Source: Solirubrobacterales bacterium (GTDB taxonomy: Bacteria; Actinomycetota; Thermoleophilia; Solirubrobacterales; Solirubrobacteraceae). From it: 63,341 nt of DNA. Below the pieces are notes generated by a model. That model searched no databases, was not told the DNA's origin, and saw only the letters and a list, made by a program, of their open reading frames with translations. Within the stretch, counting starts at the first letter, position 1. The number at the start of each line of letters is the position of its first letter. Positions 33,374 through 42,146 of the stretch are shown in pieces. Location: NCBI GenBank assembly GCA_003138355.1, contig PLFX01000016.1, positions 1 through 63,341 of the forward strand, written 5' to 3'. The translations under genes and the position numbers were made by a program.

Positions 33374-35200
33374 GTGCTCACGCCCCGCGGCGACATCCGC
33401 AACGTTGCGATCGTCGCCCACGTGGATCACGGCAAGACGACGCTCGTCGACGCGATGCTCTGGCAATCGGGGGTGTTTCGCGCCGGCCAGGAGGTCGCGA
33501 CGCGGGTGATGGACTCGATGGATCTCGAGCGCGAGAAGGGCATCACGATCCTCGCGAAGAACACGTCCGTGCAGTACAGGGGCGTAAAGCTGAACATCGT
33601 CGACACGCCCGGGCACGCCGATTTCGGCGGCGAGGTCGAGCGCGGAATCACGATGGTGGACGGGGTCCTGCTGCTGGTCGACGCGAGCGAGGGCCCGCTG
33701 CCGCAGACGCGTTTCGTGCTGCGCAAGGCGCTCGAGTCGGGGCTGCCGGTGATCCTCGTCGTCAACAAGGTCGACAGGGCCGATGCCCGCGTCGCAGAGG
33801 TGGTCGACGAGGTGTACGAGCTGTTCCTCGACCTCGACGCGACCGAGGAGCAGATCGAGTTCCCGATCGTCTACACGAACGCCAAGGCGGGCTGGGCGAC
33901 GCTCGATGTGGACCGCCCCGGCAGCGACCTGGCGCCGCTGATGGACCTGCTGCTCGAGCGGATCCCGGCGCCGCTGCACGATCCGTCGCACCCGTTCCAG
34001 GCGCTCGTCACGAACCTCGACGCGTCGCCCTATGTCGGCCGCCTCGCGATCTGCCGGATCCGCAACGGGGTCGCGCGACGGGGGGACCAGATCGCCTGGT
34101 GCCGTGCGGACGGGTCGATCGAGCGCGCGCAGATCGGCGAGCTCTACGTCACGCAGGCGCTCGAGCGGATCGCCGCCGAGGAGGCCGGACCGGGGGAGAT
34201 CGTCGCGATCGCGGGGATCGCGGAGGTCACGATCGGCGAGACGCTCGCCGACATCGACGATCCGCACCCGCTGCCGGTGATCAGTGTCGATGAGCCTTCG
34301 CTTTCGGTCACGCTCGGCCTGAACACTTCGCCGCTCGCCGGCCAGAGCGGGACGAAGCTGACCGCGCGCGCGCTGAAGGCGCGGCTCGACCAGGAGCTCG
34401 TCGGCAACGTCTCGATCCGCGTGCTCGACACCGAACGCCCAGACGCCTGGGAGGTGCAGGGCCGCGGCGAGCTCGCGCTCGCGGTCCTCGTGGAGCTGAT
34501 GCGCCGTGAGGGGTTCGAGCTGACAGTCGGCCAGCCCCAGGTGCTGACGCGGGAGATCGACGGGCGCCGCCACGAGCCGGTCGAGCGCCTCGCGATCGAC
34601 GTCCCCGAGGACTATGTCGGCGTCGTCACGCAGCTGCTCGCGCTGCGCAAGGGTCGTCTCGAGCACATGGTCAACCACGGGACCGGCTGGGTGCGCATGG
34701 AGTACCTCGTCCCGACGCGCGGCCTGATCGGCCTGCGCACCGAGTTCCTCACGGAGACGCGCGGGACGGGGATCGCCCACCACGTGTTCGACCGCTGGGA
34801 GCCGTGGGCGGGCGAGCTGCGCCAGCGGCCGACCGGCGCGCTCGTGGCAGACCGCGCGGGCGTCGCCGCGCAGTTCGCGCTGATGAACCTCCAGGAGCGC
34901 GGCACGCTGTTCATCGCCCCCGGTGAGCCGGTCTACGAGGGGATGATCGTGGGCGAGAACGCGCGCGCCGACGACCTCGACGTGAACCCCTGCAAGGAGA
35001 AGCACCTGACGAACATGCGCTCCTCGACCTCGGAGGTGCTCGTGCGCCTCGTCCCGAACCGCCGCCTGTCGCTAGACCAGGCGCTCGAGCTGCTACGTCC
35101 CGACGAGTGCGCCGAGGTCACGCCGGACGCGGTTCGCCTGCGCAAGGTGAGGCTGGCGAAGGTCGACCGCACGAAGGAGGCGCGGCGCGCTAGAGCGTGA
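33374..35200 (+). CDS. typA: Ribosome-associated GTPase TypA/BipA
   Basis: 608 aa translational GTPase that helps 50S assembly and stress adaptation. G1 AHVDHGKTT, switch region [15 protein letters not shown]3 DTPGH, G4 NKVDR, then beta-barrel and the BipA-specific C-terminal domain: [22 protein letters not shown] and [12 protein letters not shown]. Length is typical. The C-terminal tail ends TKEARRARA; the DNA of that tail is nearly repeated after the ctaG-like gene 5 kb downstream. Confidence 0.96.
   Translation: MLTPRGDIRNVAIVAHVDHGKTTLVDAMLWQSGVFRAGQEVATRVMDSMDLEREKGITILAKNTSVQYRGVKLNIVDTPGHADFGGEVERGITMVDGVLLLVDASEGPLPQTRFVLRKALESGLPVILVVNKVDRADARVAEVVDEVYELFLDLDATEEQIEFPIVYTNAKAGWATLDVDRPGSDLAPLMDLLLERIPAPLHDPSHPFQALVTNLDASPYVGRLAICRIRNGVARRGDQIAWCRADGSIERAQIGELYVTQALERIAAEEAGPGEIVAIAGIAEVTIGETLADIDDPHPLPVISVDEPSLSVTLGLNTSPLAGQSGTKLTARALKARLDQELVGNVSIRVLDTERPDAWEVQGRGELALAVLVELMRREGFELTVGQPQVLTREIDGRRHEPVERLAIDVPEDYVGVVTQLLALRKGRLEHMVNHGTGWVRMEYLVPTRGLIGLRTEFLTETRGTGIAHHVFDRWEPWAGELRQRPTGALVADRAGVAAQFALMNLQERGTLFIAPGEPVYEGMIVGENARADDLDVNPCKEKHLTNMRSSTSEVLVRLVPNRRLSLDQALELLRPDECAEVTPDAVRLRKVRLAKVDRTKEARRARA
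35177..35195 (+). repeat. 19-bp direct repeat, copy 1 (3' end of typA)
   Basis: GAGGCGCGGCGCGCTAGAG at the end of typA, identical to 40278-40296. Similarity extends beyond, with TGAGCG after the repeat in both. The two copies bracket the cytochrome oxidase operon. Confidence 0.7.
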
Positions 35201-35251
35201 GCGAGGTCCCGCCCTTGCAAAAGCTTGCGCCGAGGAGTAAATAGGGCGGCG

Positions 35252-35905
35252 ATGAGGGGACGTCTGCTGGGCGTTATCGCGAGCTTCGGCTTGCTCGTCG
35301 GCGTCGTCGTCGTCTACTTCATCTTCATCCTCGAGGAGGCGCCCCCCGGTGTGGCGGCCAGCGTGCACGGCACGACGGCGCAGCTGACGCTCCAGACCGA
35401 CGCCTCCTACGGGCATGCGCCCTATCCGGACTGGGTCACCTACGAGGCACGGGATCCCTCCGGCCACTGGCAGCACTCGACGATCCTGAAGATCCCCGCC
35501 GGCACGCGCTACGTGCATGTCACGGTCTACGAGTACGACACCGCGACCGGGCTTCGCAACCCGTTCTTCGCCTATGTGCGCGGCACGGTCGGCGGCGTGA
35601 TCCAGCTGAACGGCCGGCCGATGAACTACGTCGACGCGGCCTCGCCCGCCCACACCTTCACGGCGCCGGACCTGGGCCTCAACGTGCCGCTCCCGGGGAT
35701 CGATTCCTCTGCCAAGAACCAGTGCGCGGCGGCCCCCTGTCGCACCAGCGAGGCGCACAACACGATCAGCTTCACCTTCAAGACGCCGAAGCCGGGGAAC
35801 TACCGCTTCCAGTGCATCGTCCCGTGCGCGCTCGGCTTCCTCTACGGGTTCGGCGGGCCGATGCAGACGATCGGCTACATGGACGGCATGATCGAGGTCG
35901 CGTGA
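35252..35905 (+). CDS. Membrane-anchored cupredoxin-like protein at the head of the oxidase operon
   Basis: 217 aa. One N-terminal TM anchor (VIASFGLLVGVVVVYFIFIL) then an exported beta domain. Near the C terminus FQCIVPCALGFLYGF gives C-x3-C spacing like CuA sites, and EAHNTISF supplies an upstream His, but the second CuA His (C-x3-C-x3-H) is Phe here. A cupredoxin fold with altered copper site, or an oxidase accessory subunit, is likely. A disulfide pair elsewhere (NQCAAAPC) is possible. ATG 35252 preferred over TTG 35225. Overlaps coxB by four bases (GTGA). Confidence 0.7.
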   Translation: MRGRLLGVIASFGLLVGVVVVYFIFILEEAPPGVAASVHGTTAQLTLQTDASYGHAPYPDWVTYEARDPSGHWQHSTILKIPAGTRYVHVTVYEYDTATGLRNPFFAYVRGTVGGVIQLNGRPMNYVDAASPAHTFTAPDLGLNVPLPGIDSSAKNQCAAAPCRTSEAHNTISFTFKTPKPGNYRFQCIVPCALGFLYGFGGPMQTIGYMDGMIEVA

Positions 35906-36747
35906 GCGAACGCAGCCACCTGCGGAACTTCCTACTGCTGTGGCTCGGGCTGACCGTCGTCCTCGAGGTCGTCGTGGTCGTGATTCTCGGCCACGACATC
36001 CCGCCGGGCTCGATGACCAACGACACGCGTGCCCAGCACGATGTGATCGTCACGCTCACCGCCATCGCGCTCCCGGTCCTAGCGATGGTCTGGACCTATC
36101 TCGCGTACGCCGCCGTCAACTTCCGCGCGAGCGCTGACGGGCCGCTCGAAGACGGCGCGCCGGATCGTGGCAACGCGCGGCTGCAGATAGCCTGGGTCGC
36201 CGTTACCGCGTGCATGGTTCTCGGGCTCGCCGCCTACGGCTCGATCGACTTGCTGAGCGGCGCCGGCTCGAGCGGCGTCGGCAGCGGCGAGGGCCCGAAC
36301 CCGCTTGCCAAGCCCGCCAACGCGGGCAAGGCGCTACAGGTCCAGGTGATTGCCCAGCAGTGGGTCTGGACCTTCCGCTACCCGGCCTACGGCGGCGTCG
36401 AGACGCCAATGCTGGAGATCCCCGTCGGCACCGATGTCGAGTTCCACGTGACCTCGCTCGACGTGGTCCACAGCTTCTGGGCGATCGAGCTTGGTGTGAA
36501 GGCGGACGCGGTGCCAGGCGCCGACAACGTCGCATTCGTGACCGCCGATCGCACGGGCTCCTTCCAGGTCCGCTGCAACGAGCTCTGCGGCCTCTGGCAC
36601 GGGCACATGAACACGACCGGCCACGTCGTCGGCGCGAGCGTCTTCAAGCAGTGGATCGGCGGCCAGGAGTCGAAGTACGCCGGGGTCACCAAGCAGCTGC
36701 CGCCGTATTCGACGACGTACTACCCACAACCGATCAGGAACGGGTGA
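35902..36747 (+). CDS. ctaC: Cytochrome c oxidase subunit II (CuA)
   Basis: 281 aa. Two TM segments (about 9-30 and 45-70, plus a short hydrophobic stretch near 97), then the CuA domain. CuA ligands are complete: His in LDVVHSFWAIEL and C-x3-C-x3-H-x2-M in CNELCGLWHGHM. VIAQQWVWTFRYPAYGG is the aromatic patch that takes electrons from cytochrome c. No fused cytochrome c domain, so it is not caa3 type. GTG start overlaps the preceding stop. Confidence 0.94.
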   Translation: MSERSHLRNFLLLWLGLTVVLEVVVVVILGHDIPPGSMTNDTRAQHDVIVTLTAIALPVLAMVWTYLAYAAVNFRASADGPLEDGAPDRGNARLQIAWVAVTACMVLGLAAYGSIDLLSGAGSSGVGSGEGPNPLAKPANAGKALQVQVIAQQWVWTFRYPAYGGVETPMLEIPVGTDVEFHVTSLDVVHSFWAIELGVKADAVPGADNVAFVTADRTGSFQVRCNELCGLWHGHMNTTGHVVGASVFKQWIGGQESKYAGVTKQLPPYSTTYYPQPIRNG

Positions 36748-36748
36748 G

Positions 36749-38656
36749 ATGGAATCAGCCTCCTTGCCGGTGAGCCGGCCCCGCAGCGACTCTCCGCCGC
36801 TCGGGTCCCTGCTCGGCTTCAACGTCGTCTCGGCGACGCTCCTGGCGATCCTCGCCTACTACTTCGGCCACAAGATCGGCGCCGTGATCGGCCATCACAC
36901 GGTCTGGAACACCTCCAGCGACCAGGACGACGACGCCGTGCTGATCGGCATGGGCTTCGCGATCCTCGGCTGGATCGCGGGGCTCGGGTTCTTCAACTAC
37001 CCGATCGGGCGGATCTTCGGGCGGCCGGTCGCGCTGCACGAGGGCAACGAGGGCGGCGCCTGGCGCTATCTGCGCCTGTGCACGGACCACAAGGTGGTCG
37101 CGCTGCAGTACCTCGTCGCGACGCTGTTCTTCTTCTTCATCGCCGGGCTGAACGCGATGTTCATCCGCGCGGAGCTCACGAGCGTCCACGGAACCCTTTT
37201 CCCCGCTGGCAATTACCTCACGCTGGTCGGCCTGCACGGGACGATGATGCTGATGATGATGTCGGCGGGCGTGATCGGCCCGCTCGGCAACTACCTCGTC
37301 CCAATCCTGATCGGGACGCGACGGATGGCGTTCCCGCGGATCGAGTCGCTGACGATGTGGCTGACCGTCCTCGCGGGCTTCGTGCTGCTCTCGGCGACGC
37401 TGCTCGGCGGCTTCCCGACCGGCTGGACCGGCTACGCGCCGCTCGCCGACGAGGCGCGCTCGGGCATCGACGCCTACCTCGTCTCGTTCGGCCTGATCGG
37501 GATCTCGCTCGTGCTCGTGGGCCTGAACATCATCGTCACGGTCATGACCCAGCGCGCGCCGGGGATGACCTGGAACCGCCTGCCGATCGTCGTCTGGGGC
37601 TTCGTCACGACCTCGATCCTGGCGGTGCTCTCCGCGCCGGTGCTCGCGGCCGCGCTCGTCATGACGATCTCGGATCGCACGATCGACTCGACGCTCTTCG
37701 TTTCGAGCTCGGGCGGCAGCCCGCTGCTATGGGACGAGCTTTTCTGGTTCTTCGGCCACCCGGAGGTCTACATCCTCGCGCTGCCCGGCTTCGGCATCGT
37801 GCTCGAGATCCTGCCGGTCTTCGCGCGCAAGCCGCTGTGGGGCTACAAGCTCGCGATATCCGGCCTCTTCGGGGTGGCGCTGATGAGCTTCATGGTCTGG
37901 CAGCACCACCTCTTCATGAGCGGCATCAACGCCAACCTGCGGCCGTTCTACATGTTCTCGACCGAGCTCATCTCGATTCCGACCGGGTTCATCTTCCTCA
38001 ACGGGATGGGGACGATGTGGCGGGCGAAGATCCGCTTCACCGTCCCGATGCTGTTCTGCATGGCGTTCTTCTTCAACTTCCTGTTCGGCGGCCTCTCCGG
38101 CGTGTTCCTGTCGGATGTTCCGGCGGACACGCTGCTGCACGGCAGCTTCTTCGTGATGGCGCACTTCCACTACACGATCATGGGCGGCCTCGTCTTCGCG
38201 CTGCTCGGCGGCATCTACTACTGGCTGCCGAAGATGACCGGTCTGAAGCTGAACGAGGCGCTCGCCAAGGCCCATTTCTGGACGATGTTCATCTTCTTCA
38301 ACCTGACGTTCTTTCCGCTGTTCGTGGCGGGGATGCTCGGGATGCCGCGCCGCGTCTCGAGCTACAACGCCGCGCTTCACAACCTGAACGTCTTCGTCTC
38401 GGCGATGGCCTTCTTCCTCGGCCTGTCGATGCTGCTGTTCCTCTGGAACCTCGTCTACTCGCTCGTCTTCAAGCGCGAGCCCGCCGAGCAGAACCCGTGG
38501 GACTCGAAGGGCCTCGAGTGGCAGCTTCCCTCGCCCGTTCCCGCCTATAACTTCGAGCGCATCCCGACGATCACCTCCGATCCCTACGGCTACGGGGAGC
38601 CCGGCGCGGTGCCGGTCGCCGATTTCGGCGGGGTTCCAGCGGGGGCGAGCGCATGA
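36749..38656 (+). CDS. ctaD: Cytochrome c oxidase subunit I
   Basis: 635 aa haem-copper oxidase core. Haem/copper ligands: His in GLHGTMMLMMM, HPEVY (CuB His cross-linked to Tyr), WQHHLF (two CuB His) and MAHFHYTIMGG (haem a3 and a). The canonical core begins near residue 110 (DHKVVALQYLVATLFFFF). The preceding 110 residues add two TM segments (NVVSATLLAILAYYFG and GMGFAILGWIAGLGFF), an extension not in the minimal family. Pumps protons while reducing O2. One base after ctaC. Confidence 0.96.
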   Translation: MESASLPVSRPRSDSPPLGSLLGFNVVSATLLAILAYYFGHKIGAVIGHHTVWNTSSDQDDDAVLIGMGFAILGWIAGLGFFNYPIGRIFGRPVALHEGNEGGAWRYLRLCTDHKVVALQYLVATLFFFFIAGLNAMFIRAELTSVHGTLFPAGNYLTLVGLHGTMMLMMMSAGVIGPLGNYLVPILIGTRRMAFPRIESLTMWLTVLAGFVLLSATLLGGFPTGWTGYAPLADEARSGIDAYLVSFGLIGISLVLVGLNIIVTVMTQRAPGMTWNRLPIVVWGFVTTSILAVLSAPVLAAALVMTISDRTIDSTLFVSSSGGSPLLWDELFWFFGHPEVYILALPGFGIVLEILPVFARKPLWGYKLAISGLFGVALMSFMVWQHHLFMSGINANLRPFYMFSTELISIPTGFIFLNGMGTMWRAKIRFTVPMLFCMAFFFNFLFGGLSGVFLSDVPADTLLHGSFFVMAHFHYTIMGGLVFALLGGIYYWLPKMTGLKLNEALAKAHFWTMFIFFNLTFFPLFVAGMLGMPRRVSSYNAALHNLNVFVSAMAFFLGLSMLLFLWNLVYSLVFKREPAEQNPWDSKGLEWQLPSPVPAYNFERIPTITSDPYGYGEPGAVPVADFGGVPAGASA

Positions 38657-39273
38657 GCTCCACACCCGGAATGGCGCTCGACCACGAGCCGGCCGAGACG
38701 ATCCCGCGCAACTTCGCCGTCGGATCGAAGGTGCTCGCGAGCGCCGTCGCGATCTTCTTCATGTCGTTCGTGTTCGCGTTCTTCTATCTGCGCGCGCTGA
38801 ACACCGCGCACTCGTTCCGCGAGCCGCACGTGAACCCGCCGGTCGGCTGGGGCATCGCGATCCTCGCCTGCGTGCTCGTCTCCTGCGCTGCCCTCGAAGC
38901 CGGACGCCGTGCGCTTGCGAACGGCCCGAGCACCAGCTGGCGCGTTCTCGGGCTCGTCTCGTGGCTCGTCGCACTTGCCGCGGTCGCACTCCAGGCGACC
39001 GAGTACTACAACCTGCACTTCGGCGCGACCGACGGCGGCCTCGCGAGCGTCTTCTTCGTTTTCACGATGTGGTTCGCCGTCTTTTGGCTCGGCAGCGTCT
39101 ACTGGGTGGAGACGCTCTGGGCGCAGTCGCTGCGCCGCCCTAGCACCGCGGACGCGGAGATCGGCGACACGGCGCGGCTCCTGCGTCCGGGCGCTGACGC
39201 CGCACTCACCTACATGTACATGATGGGCGCGACCGGGATCGTCGCCTTCGTCCTGCTCTACATCGTCAAGTGA
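38653..39273 (+). CDS. ctaE: Cytochrome c oxidase subunit III
   Basis: 206 aa, five TM segments, the short actinobacterial/caa3 form. Visible: VAIFFMSFVFAFFYLRAL in TM1, NPPVGWGIAILACVLVSCAALEAGRRAL in TM2, and LGLVSWLVALAAVALQATEYYNLHF with the conserved Glu/Tyr. ATG overlaps the ctaD stop (ATGA), and its own stop overlaps a small downstream gene. Calls by position and TM pattern. Confidence 0.85.
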   Translation: MSSTPGMALDHEPAETIPRNFAVGSKVLASAVAIFFMSFVFAFFYLRALNTAHSFREPHVNPPVGWGIAILACVLVSCAALEAGRRALANGPSTSWRVLGLVSWLVALAAVALQATEYYNLHFGATDGGLASVFFVFTMWFAVFWLGSVYWVETLWAQSLRRPSTADAEIGDTARLLRPGADAALTYMYMMGATGIVAFVLLYIVK

Positions 39274-39428
39274 TCGCTGACTTCGGAACGAACTACACGG
39301 GGATCGGCTGGCTGACGCTGGTCTTGCCGATCGGCTTCCTGGCGCTCGTCGTCGGCCTCTGGGCGCGCTGGTTCAAGCGCTCCGAGCGGCGCGACCCGAC
39401 CGAGCCGCCGCGCGACGCCGGCCGGTAG
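39270..39428 (+). CDS. Small single-TM protein of the oxidase operon
   Basis: 52 aa. GTG 39270 overlaps the ctaE stop (GTGA); the stop TAG is at 39426-39428. Sequence: short exported N terminus with NYTGIGW, one TM segment (LTLVLPIGFLALVVGLWAR), then a charged Pro/Arg/Glu cytoplasmic tail. Size, position and overlap suggest a fourth, regulatory or assembly subunit of the oxidase, comparable in role to small subunits such as CcoQ; no sequence motif proves it. Confidence 0.7.
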   Translation: MIADFGTNYTGIGWLTLVLPIGFLALVVGLWARWFKRSERRDPTEPPRDAGR

Positions 39429-39432
39429 TGCG

Positions 39433-40266
39433 ATGAGCCAAGCGGTCTTGCCGCTGGCGTTGATCTCGCTCTTCGGCGCGCTCTACGCGCTCGGCGAGCG
39501 CCGCGCCGAGCGGATGCTGCGCAGATCGCGCAGCGGCCGCGAGCGGATGCGCTCGGTCTACTTCTACGCCGGGCTGCTCGCAACGGCAGTCGCCCTCGTG
39601 GGTCCGATCGACAGCAACGCGGACAAGCTCCTGTGGGTCCACATGGTCCAGCACGTGCTGCTGATCGCAGTCGCCGCACCGCTGATCGTGCTCGGCGCGC
39701 CGTGGATGTCGATCTGGCGGCCACTGCCGCTCGGCTTTCGGCGCACGGTCGCGCGCACCGTGGCGCGCTCGCGCTGGTGTGCGCCACTGCGCTCGCTCTC
39801 GTTACTCGGGCGGCCGATCCCGGCGTTCGTCGCGTTCAGCGTCGACCTCGTCGTCTGGCATGTGCCGAGCGTCTATGACTTCGCCGCGACTCACCAAGCG
39901 GTCCACGATCTCGAGCACCTGACCTTCGTCGCGCTGAGCATGCTGCTGTGGGCGCAGGTTCTCGAATCGCCGCCGCTGCGCCTGCGCCTGCGCAACATTC
40001 ACCGCGTCTACTACATCGTCGCGGCCTCGCTCGTCGGCTGGGTGATTTCGCTGGTGCTGATCTTCTCGAGCACGCCGCTCTACCCGTTCTATGCGCACAT
40101 CCACGACCGGCCTGGGGGCATCTCGGCGCTCGCCGACCAGCAGCTCGCAGGCGGCATCATGCTCGTCCCCGGATCGCTTGCGATGACGCTCTACGTCTTC
40201 GCCCAGATCTACGTCTGGCTCGGCGCCGAGGAGCGCGAAGCGCGGGCGCGACTACCAGGCCAGTGA
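39433..40266 (+). CDS. CtaG (caa3-type) cytochrome c oxidase assembly protein
   Basis: 277 aa, seven TM segments. Family hallmarks: LLWVHMVQHVLLIAVAAPLIVLGAPW, FVAFSVDLVVWHVPSVYDFA, HQAVHDLEHLTFVALSMLLW, and DQQLAGGIMLVPGSL. The membrane His residues (HMVQH, HDLEH) are consistent with a copper role in CuB insertion. This is the Bacillus-type CtaG, unrelated to Cox11. Four bases after the small 52-aa gene; last gene of the operon. Confidence 0.92.
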   Translation: MSQAVLPLALISLFGALYALGERRAERMLRRSRSGRERMRSVYFYAGLLATAVALVGPIDSNADKLLWVHMVQHVLLIAVAAPLIVLGAPWMSIWRPLPLGFRRTVARTVARSRWCAPLRSLSLLGRPIPAFVAFSVDLVVWHVPSVYDFAATHQAVHDLEHLTFVALSMLLWAQVLESPPLRLRLRNIHRVYYIVAASLVGWVISLVLIFSSTPLYPFYAHIHDRPGGISALADQQLAGGIMLVPGSLAMTLYVFAQIYVWLGAEEREARARLPGQ

Positions 40267-40277
40267 TCGAGACGGAC

Positions 40278-40296
40278 GAGGCGCGGCGCGCTAGAG
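40278..40296 (+). repeat. 19-bp direct repeat, copy 2 (after ctaG-like gene)
   Basis: Same 19 bases as 35177-35195, here spanning the end of the minus-strand double-YbjQ gene (its stop is 40291-40293). In the typA reading frame it would encode DEARRARG, resembling the TypA tail KEARRARA, so it looks like a duplicated typA 3' end. Confidence 0.65.
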
Positions 40297-41199
40297 GCTG
40301 AGCGTCGCGAGCGCCGGCGCGAGCTCCTCGACGAGCCCCGGCTCCTCGCGGATGACGGTCCCGATCACGTTGAACGTGACGATCAGGTCCTCGCGCTCAT
40401 AGCCGAGCCCCGCGACGCGGTGCCCGCTGTTGTGCTGGTCGATCTTCACACCGACGACGCCGTGACCGTCGAGCTCACGCGCCTGCGCGCTGAGGTAGCT
40501 CATCGCCGTCTCGCGCGCCGCGTAGACGCCTTGCGTGAAGTCGCGCAGCTCCTGGTTCGTCCAGCCGCTGCCGAACATCCCGCCGCCTTGCGCCATCTGC
40601 GTCTGCCAGCTCGCGGGCACGTAATAGACGCTCGTGTGGGCGGCGATCCCGACCGGTCGCACCCCCGCGCTGCAGAGCTTCCAGTACTCCTGTCCGGAGA
40701 GGTCGGTGAGCACGGTCCGCTCGGACTTCAGCGCGGCGGGCAGGCGCACCGCCGTCCCGACCGCGATGAACTCGACCGCGCCGGGCGCCCAGTCGTGGCC
40801 GCCCTGCTCGATGCGCACGCCGACGACGGCATCGGCGCCACAGGTCGAGGCTTCCTCGAGTAGGCGCCCGAGCGCGAGCCGCCGGCACTCGTTGTGGCCG
40901 CTGGAGAGGAAGTCGATCTCGCCGGCCGCGAACGTGTAGCCCATCCCGCCCTGCCAGCCGACGTGATAGATCGACGAGCCCATCACGAGCGTGATGGGGG
41001 TAATACCGAGGCGCCCGAGCAGCGCATATTCGGAGACTTCGAGGTCGCTACCGAAGGCAGCCCCACCCGTGGCGAGCGCGGCGAGCCGCTCGCTCGCCGC
41101 GACGGGGAGGCCGCCCGCCGCCAGCCTGCGCTCGGATTCCTCCGCTCGCTGCTCCGCGGCCGGGTCCGCGCGTGCTGGGCGCCGGAAGAGCGGGGTCAC
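40291..41199 (-). CDS. Tandem double YbjQ-domain protein (copy 2)
   Basis: 302 aa from GTG 41199. Repeat 1: TLVMGSSIYHVGWQ, CRRLALGRLLEEASTCGADAVVGVRIE, EFIAVGTAV. Repeat 2: PVGIAAHTSVYYVPA, ARETAMSYLSAQAREL, GVVGVKIDQ, VTFNVIGTVI. Repeat 2 is more diverged than in the copy at 32.5 kb. The basic N terminus before the first repeat (TPLFRRPARADPAAEQRAEE) is likely disordered. It follows the 127-aa gene with a GTGA overlap, so both are cotranslated. Confidence 0.85.
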   Translation of the reverse strand: MTPLFRRPARADPAAEQRAEESERRLAAGGLPVAASERLAALATGGAAFGSDLEVSEYALLGRLGITPITLVMGSSIYHVGWQGGMGYTFAAGEIDFLSSGHNECRRLALGRLLEEASTCGADAVVGVRIEQGGHDWAPGAVEFIAVGTAVRLPAALKSERTVLTDLSGQEYWKLCSAGVRPVGIAAHTSVYYVPASWQTQMAQGGGMFGSGWTNQELRDFTQGVYAARETAMSYLSAQARELDGHGVVGVKIDQHNSGHRVAGLGYEREDLIVTFNVIGTVIREEPGLVEELAPALATLSL

Positions 41200-41579
41200 C
41201 TGACGAGACCCTCGAGCACGCTGCGATCGTGCTCGCTGAGCTCGGCGAGCTTCGCCACCGCGCCGATCACTTCGCGCAACCACTCGCCGAGCGCCTGCTG
41301 CTCGCGCCGCAGCGTGATCCCGCGGACGACCGCGTGGCGCAGGCACTGGTACCCGCCGGGCGCGTCGACGATCTCGTAACGCATGTCGCCGAGGTCGATC
41401 GAGAGCGACTCGACCACCGTTTCCTTCGAGCGAAAGCCGCCGATCTTGCGGCGCTTGACCGCAACCATGCGCGGCAGGGCCGACTCGAGCCGCGCAGCGA
41501 GGGCGCCGACCAGCGCGCGCAGGTCACCCGCGTCAGCCCGCAGCTCGGCGGCGGCGAGATCGAGATCCGGCTCGCTCAT
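41196..41579 (-). CDS. Uncharacterised protein cotranscribed with double-YbjQ gene
   Basis: 127 aa, soluble, alpha/beta. GAGGAG lies five bases before ATG 41579, and CATACT upstream could be a -10. The N-terminal helix (LRADAGDLRALVGALAARLESALP) is followed by a beta-rich middle (VAVKRRKIGGFRSKETVVESLSIDLGDMRYEIV) and a C-terminal helix. No motif I recognise. The four-base overlap with the YbjQ gene suggests that the two products work together. Confidence 0.7.
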   Translation of the reverse strand: MSEPDLDLAAAELRADAGDLRALVGALAARLESALPRMVAVKRRKIGGFRSKETVVESLSIDLGDMRYEIVDAPGGYQCLRHAVVRGITLRREQQALGEWLREVIGAVAKLAELSEHDRSVLEGLVR

Positions 41580-41700
41580 CTAGTCTCCTCAACAGTATGG
41601 GCCTAGCGAGCCACGTTGCGCAGCTCATCGTTCGCCGCTGGCGGCCGACAATCTGCCTACGGCGCCCGTAGACGTCGGGTTCGCGAGTGAAAATGGGCTC

Positions 41701-42141
41701 ATGAGCGTACTGCGGGAGACAGGCGCGCAGGGCGCGCCGGCGAACGGCTCGGCCGAGCAGGCGGCGCAGTCCCTTGCGCAACGCTGGATCGACGCGTTCA
41801 ACCGCCGCGATCCCGACGCCCTGATCGCGCTCTGCAGCCCGCAGGTCAAGCATGAGCCGTCCGTGCTCGCGCGCGGCGGCGGCGTCTACGAGGGCCGCGC
41901 AGGGATCCGCGAATGGTTTGCCGACGTAGCACGCGCGAACTTCGGGTACCTGGCCAGCATCGGCGAGGTTTCCGTCTGCGCTTCCGGCGATCTGCTCGTG
42001 TTCGGCGATCTGCTGATCGAGGGGGAGCCCGTGACGCCGTATTCGCTGCGGCTGCGGGTGCGCGACGGACTGGTTGTCGAGACGCGCACGTTCCTCAGCG
42101 ACCACGAGACGATGGACTCGCTGCATCGCTTCGAGCGCTAG
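41701..42141 (+). CDS. SnoaL/NTF2-like protein
   Basis: 146 aa. Cone-shaped NTF2 fold: AQRWIDAFNRRDPDALIALCSPQVKHEPS, GGGVYEGRAGIREWFADVARA, and the strands VSVCASGDLLVFGDLLIEG and VVETRTFLSDHE. Such proteins bind or isomerise small ligands or act as stress proteins; no catalytic residue pair can be assigned. It lies five bases before the MBL-like gene, so the two may be one unit. Confidence 0.85.
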   Translation: MSVLRETGAQGAPANGSAEQAAQSLAQRWIDAFNRRDPDALIALCSPQVKHEPSVLARGGGVYEGRAGIREWFADVARANFGYLASIGEVSVCASGDLLVFGDLLIEGEPVTPYSLRLRVRDGLVVETRTFLSDHETMDSLHRFER

Positions 42142-42146
42142 CTGTG

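Noticed and set aside
33335-35005. 556-aa minus frame opposite typA
   Set aside because: Antisense shadow of TypA; Asp/Arg/Leu-rich without fold motifs.
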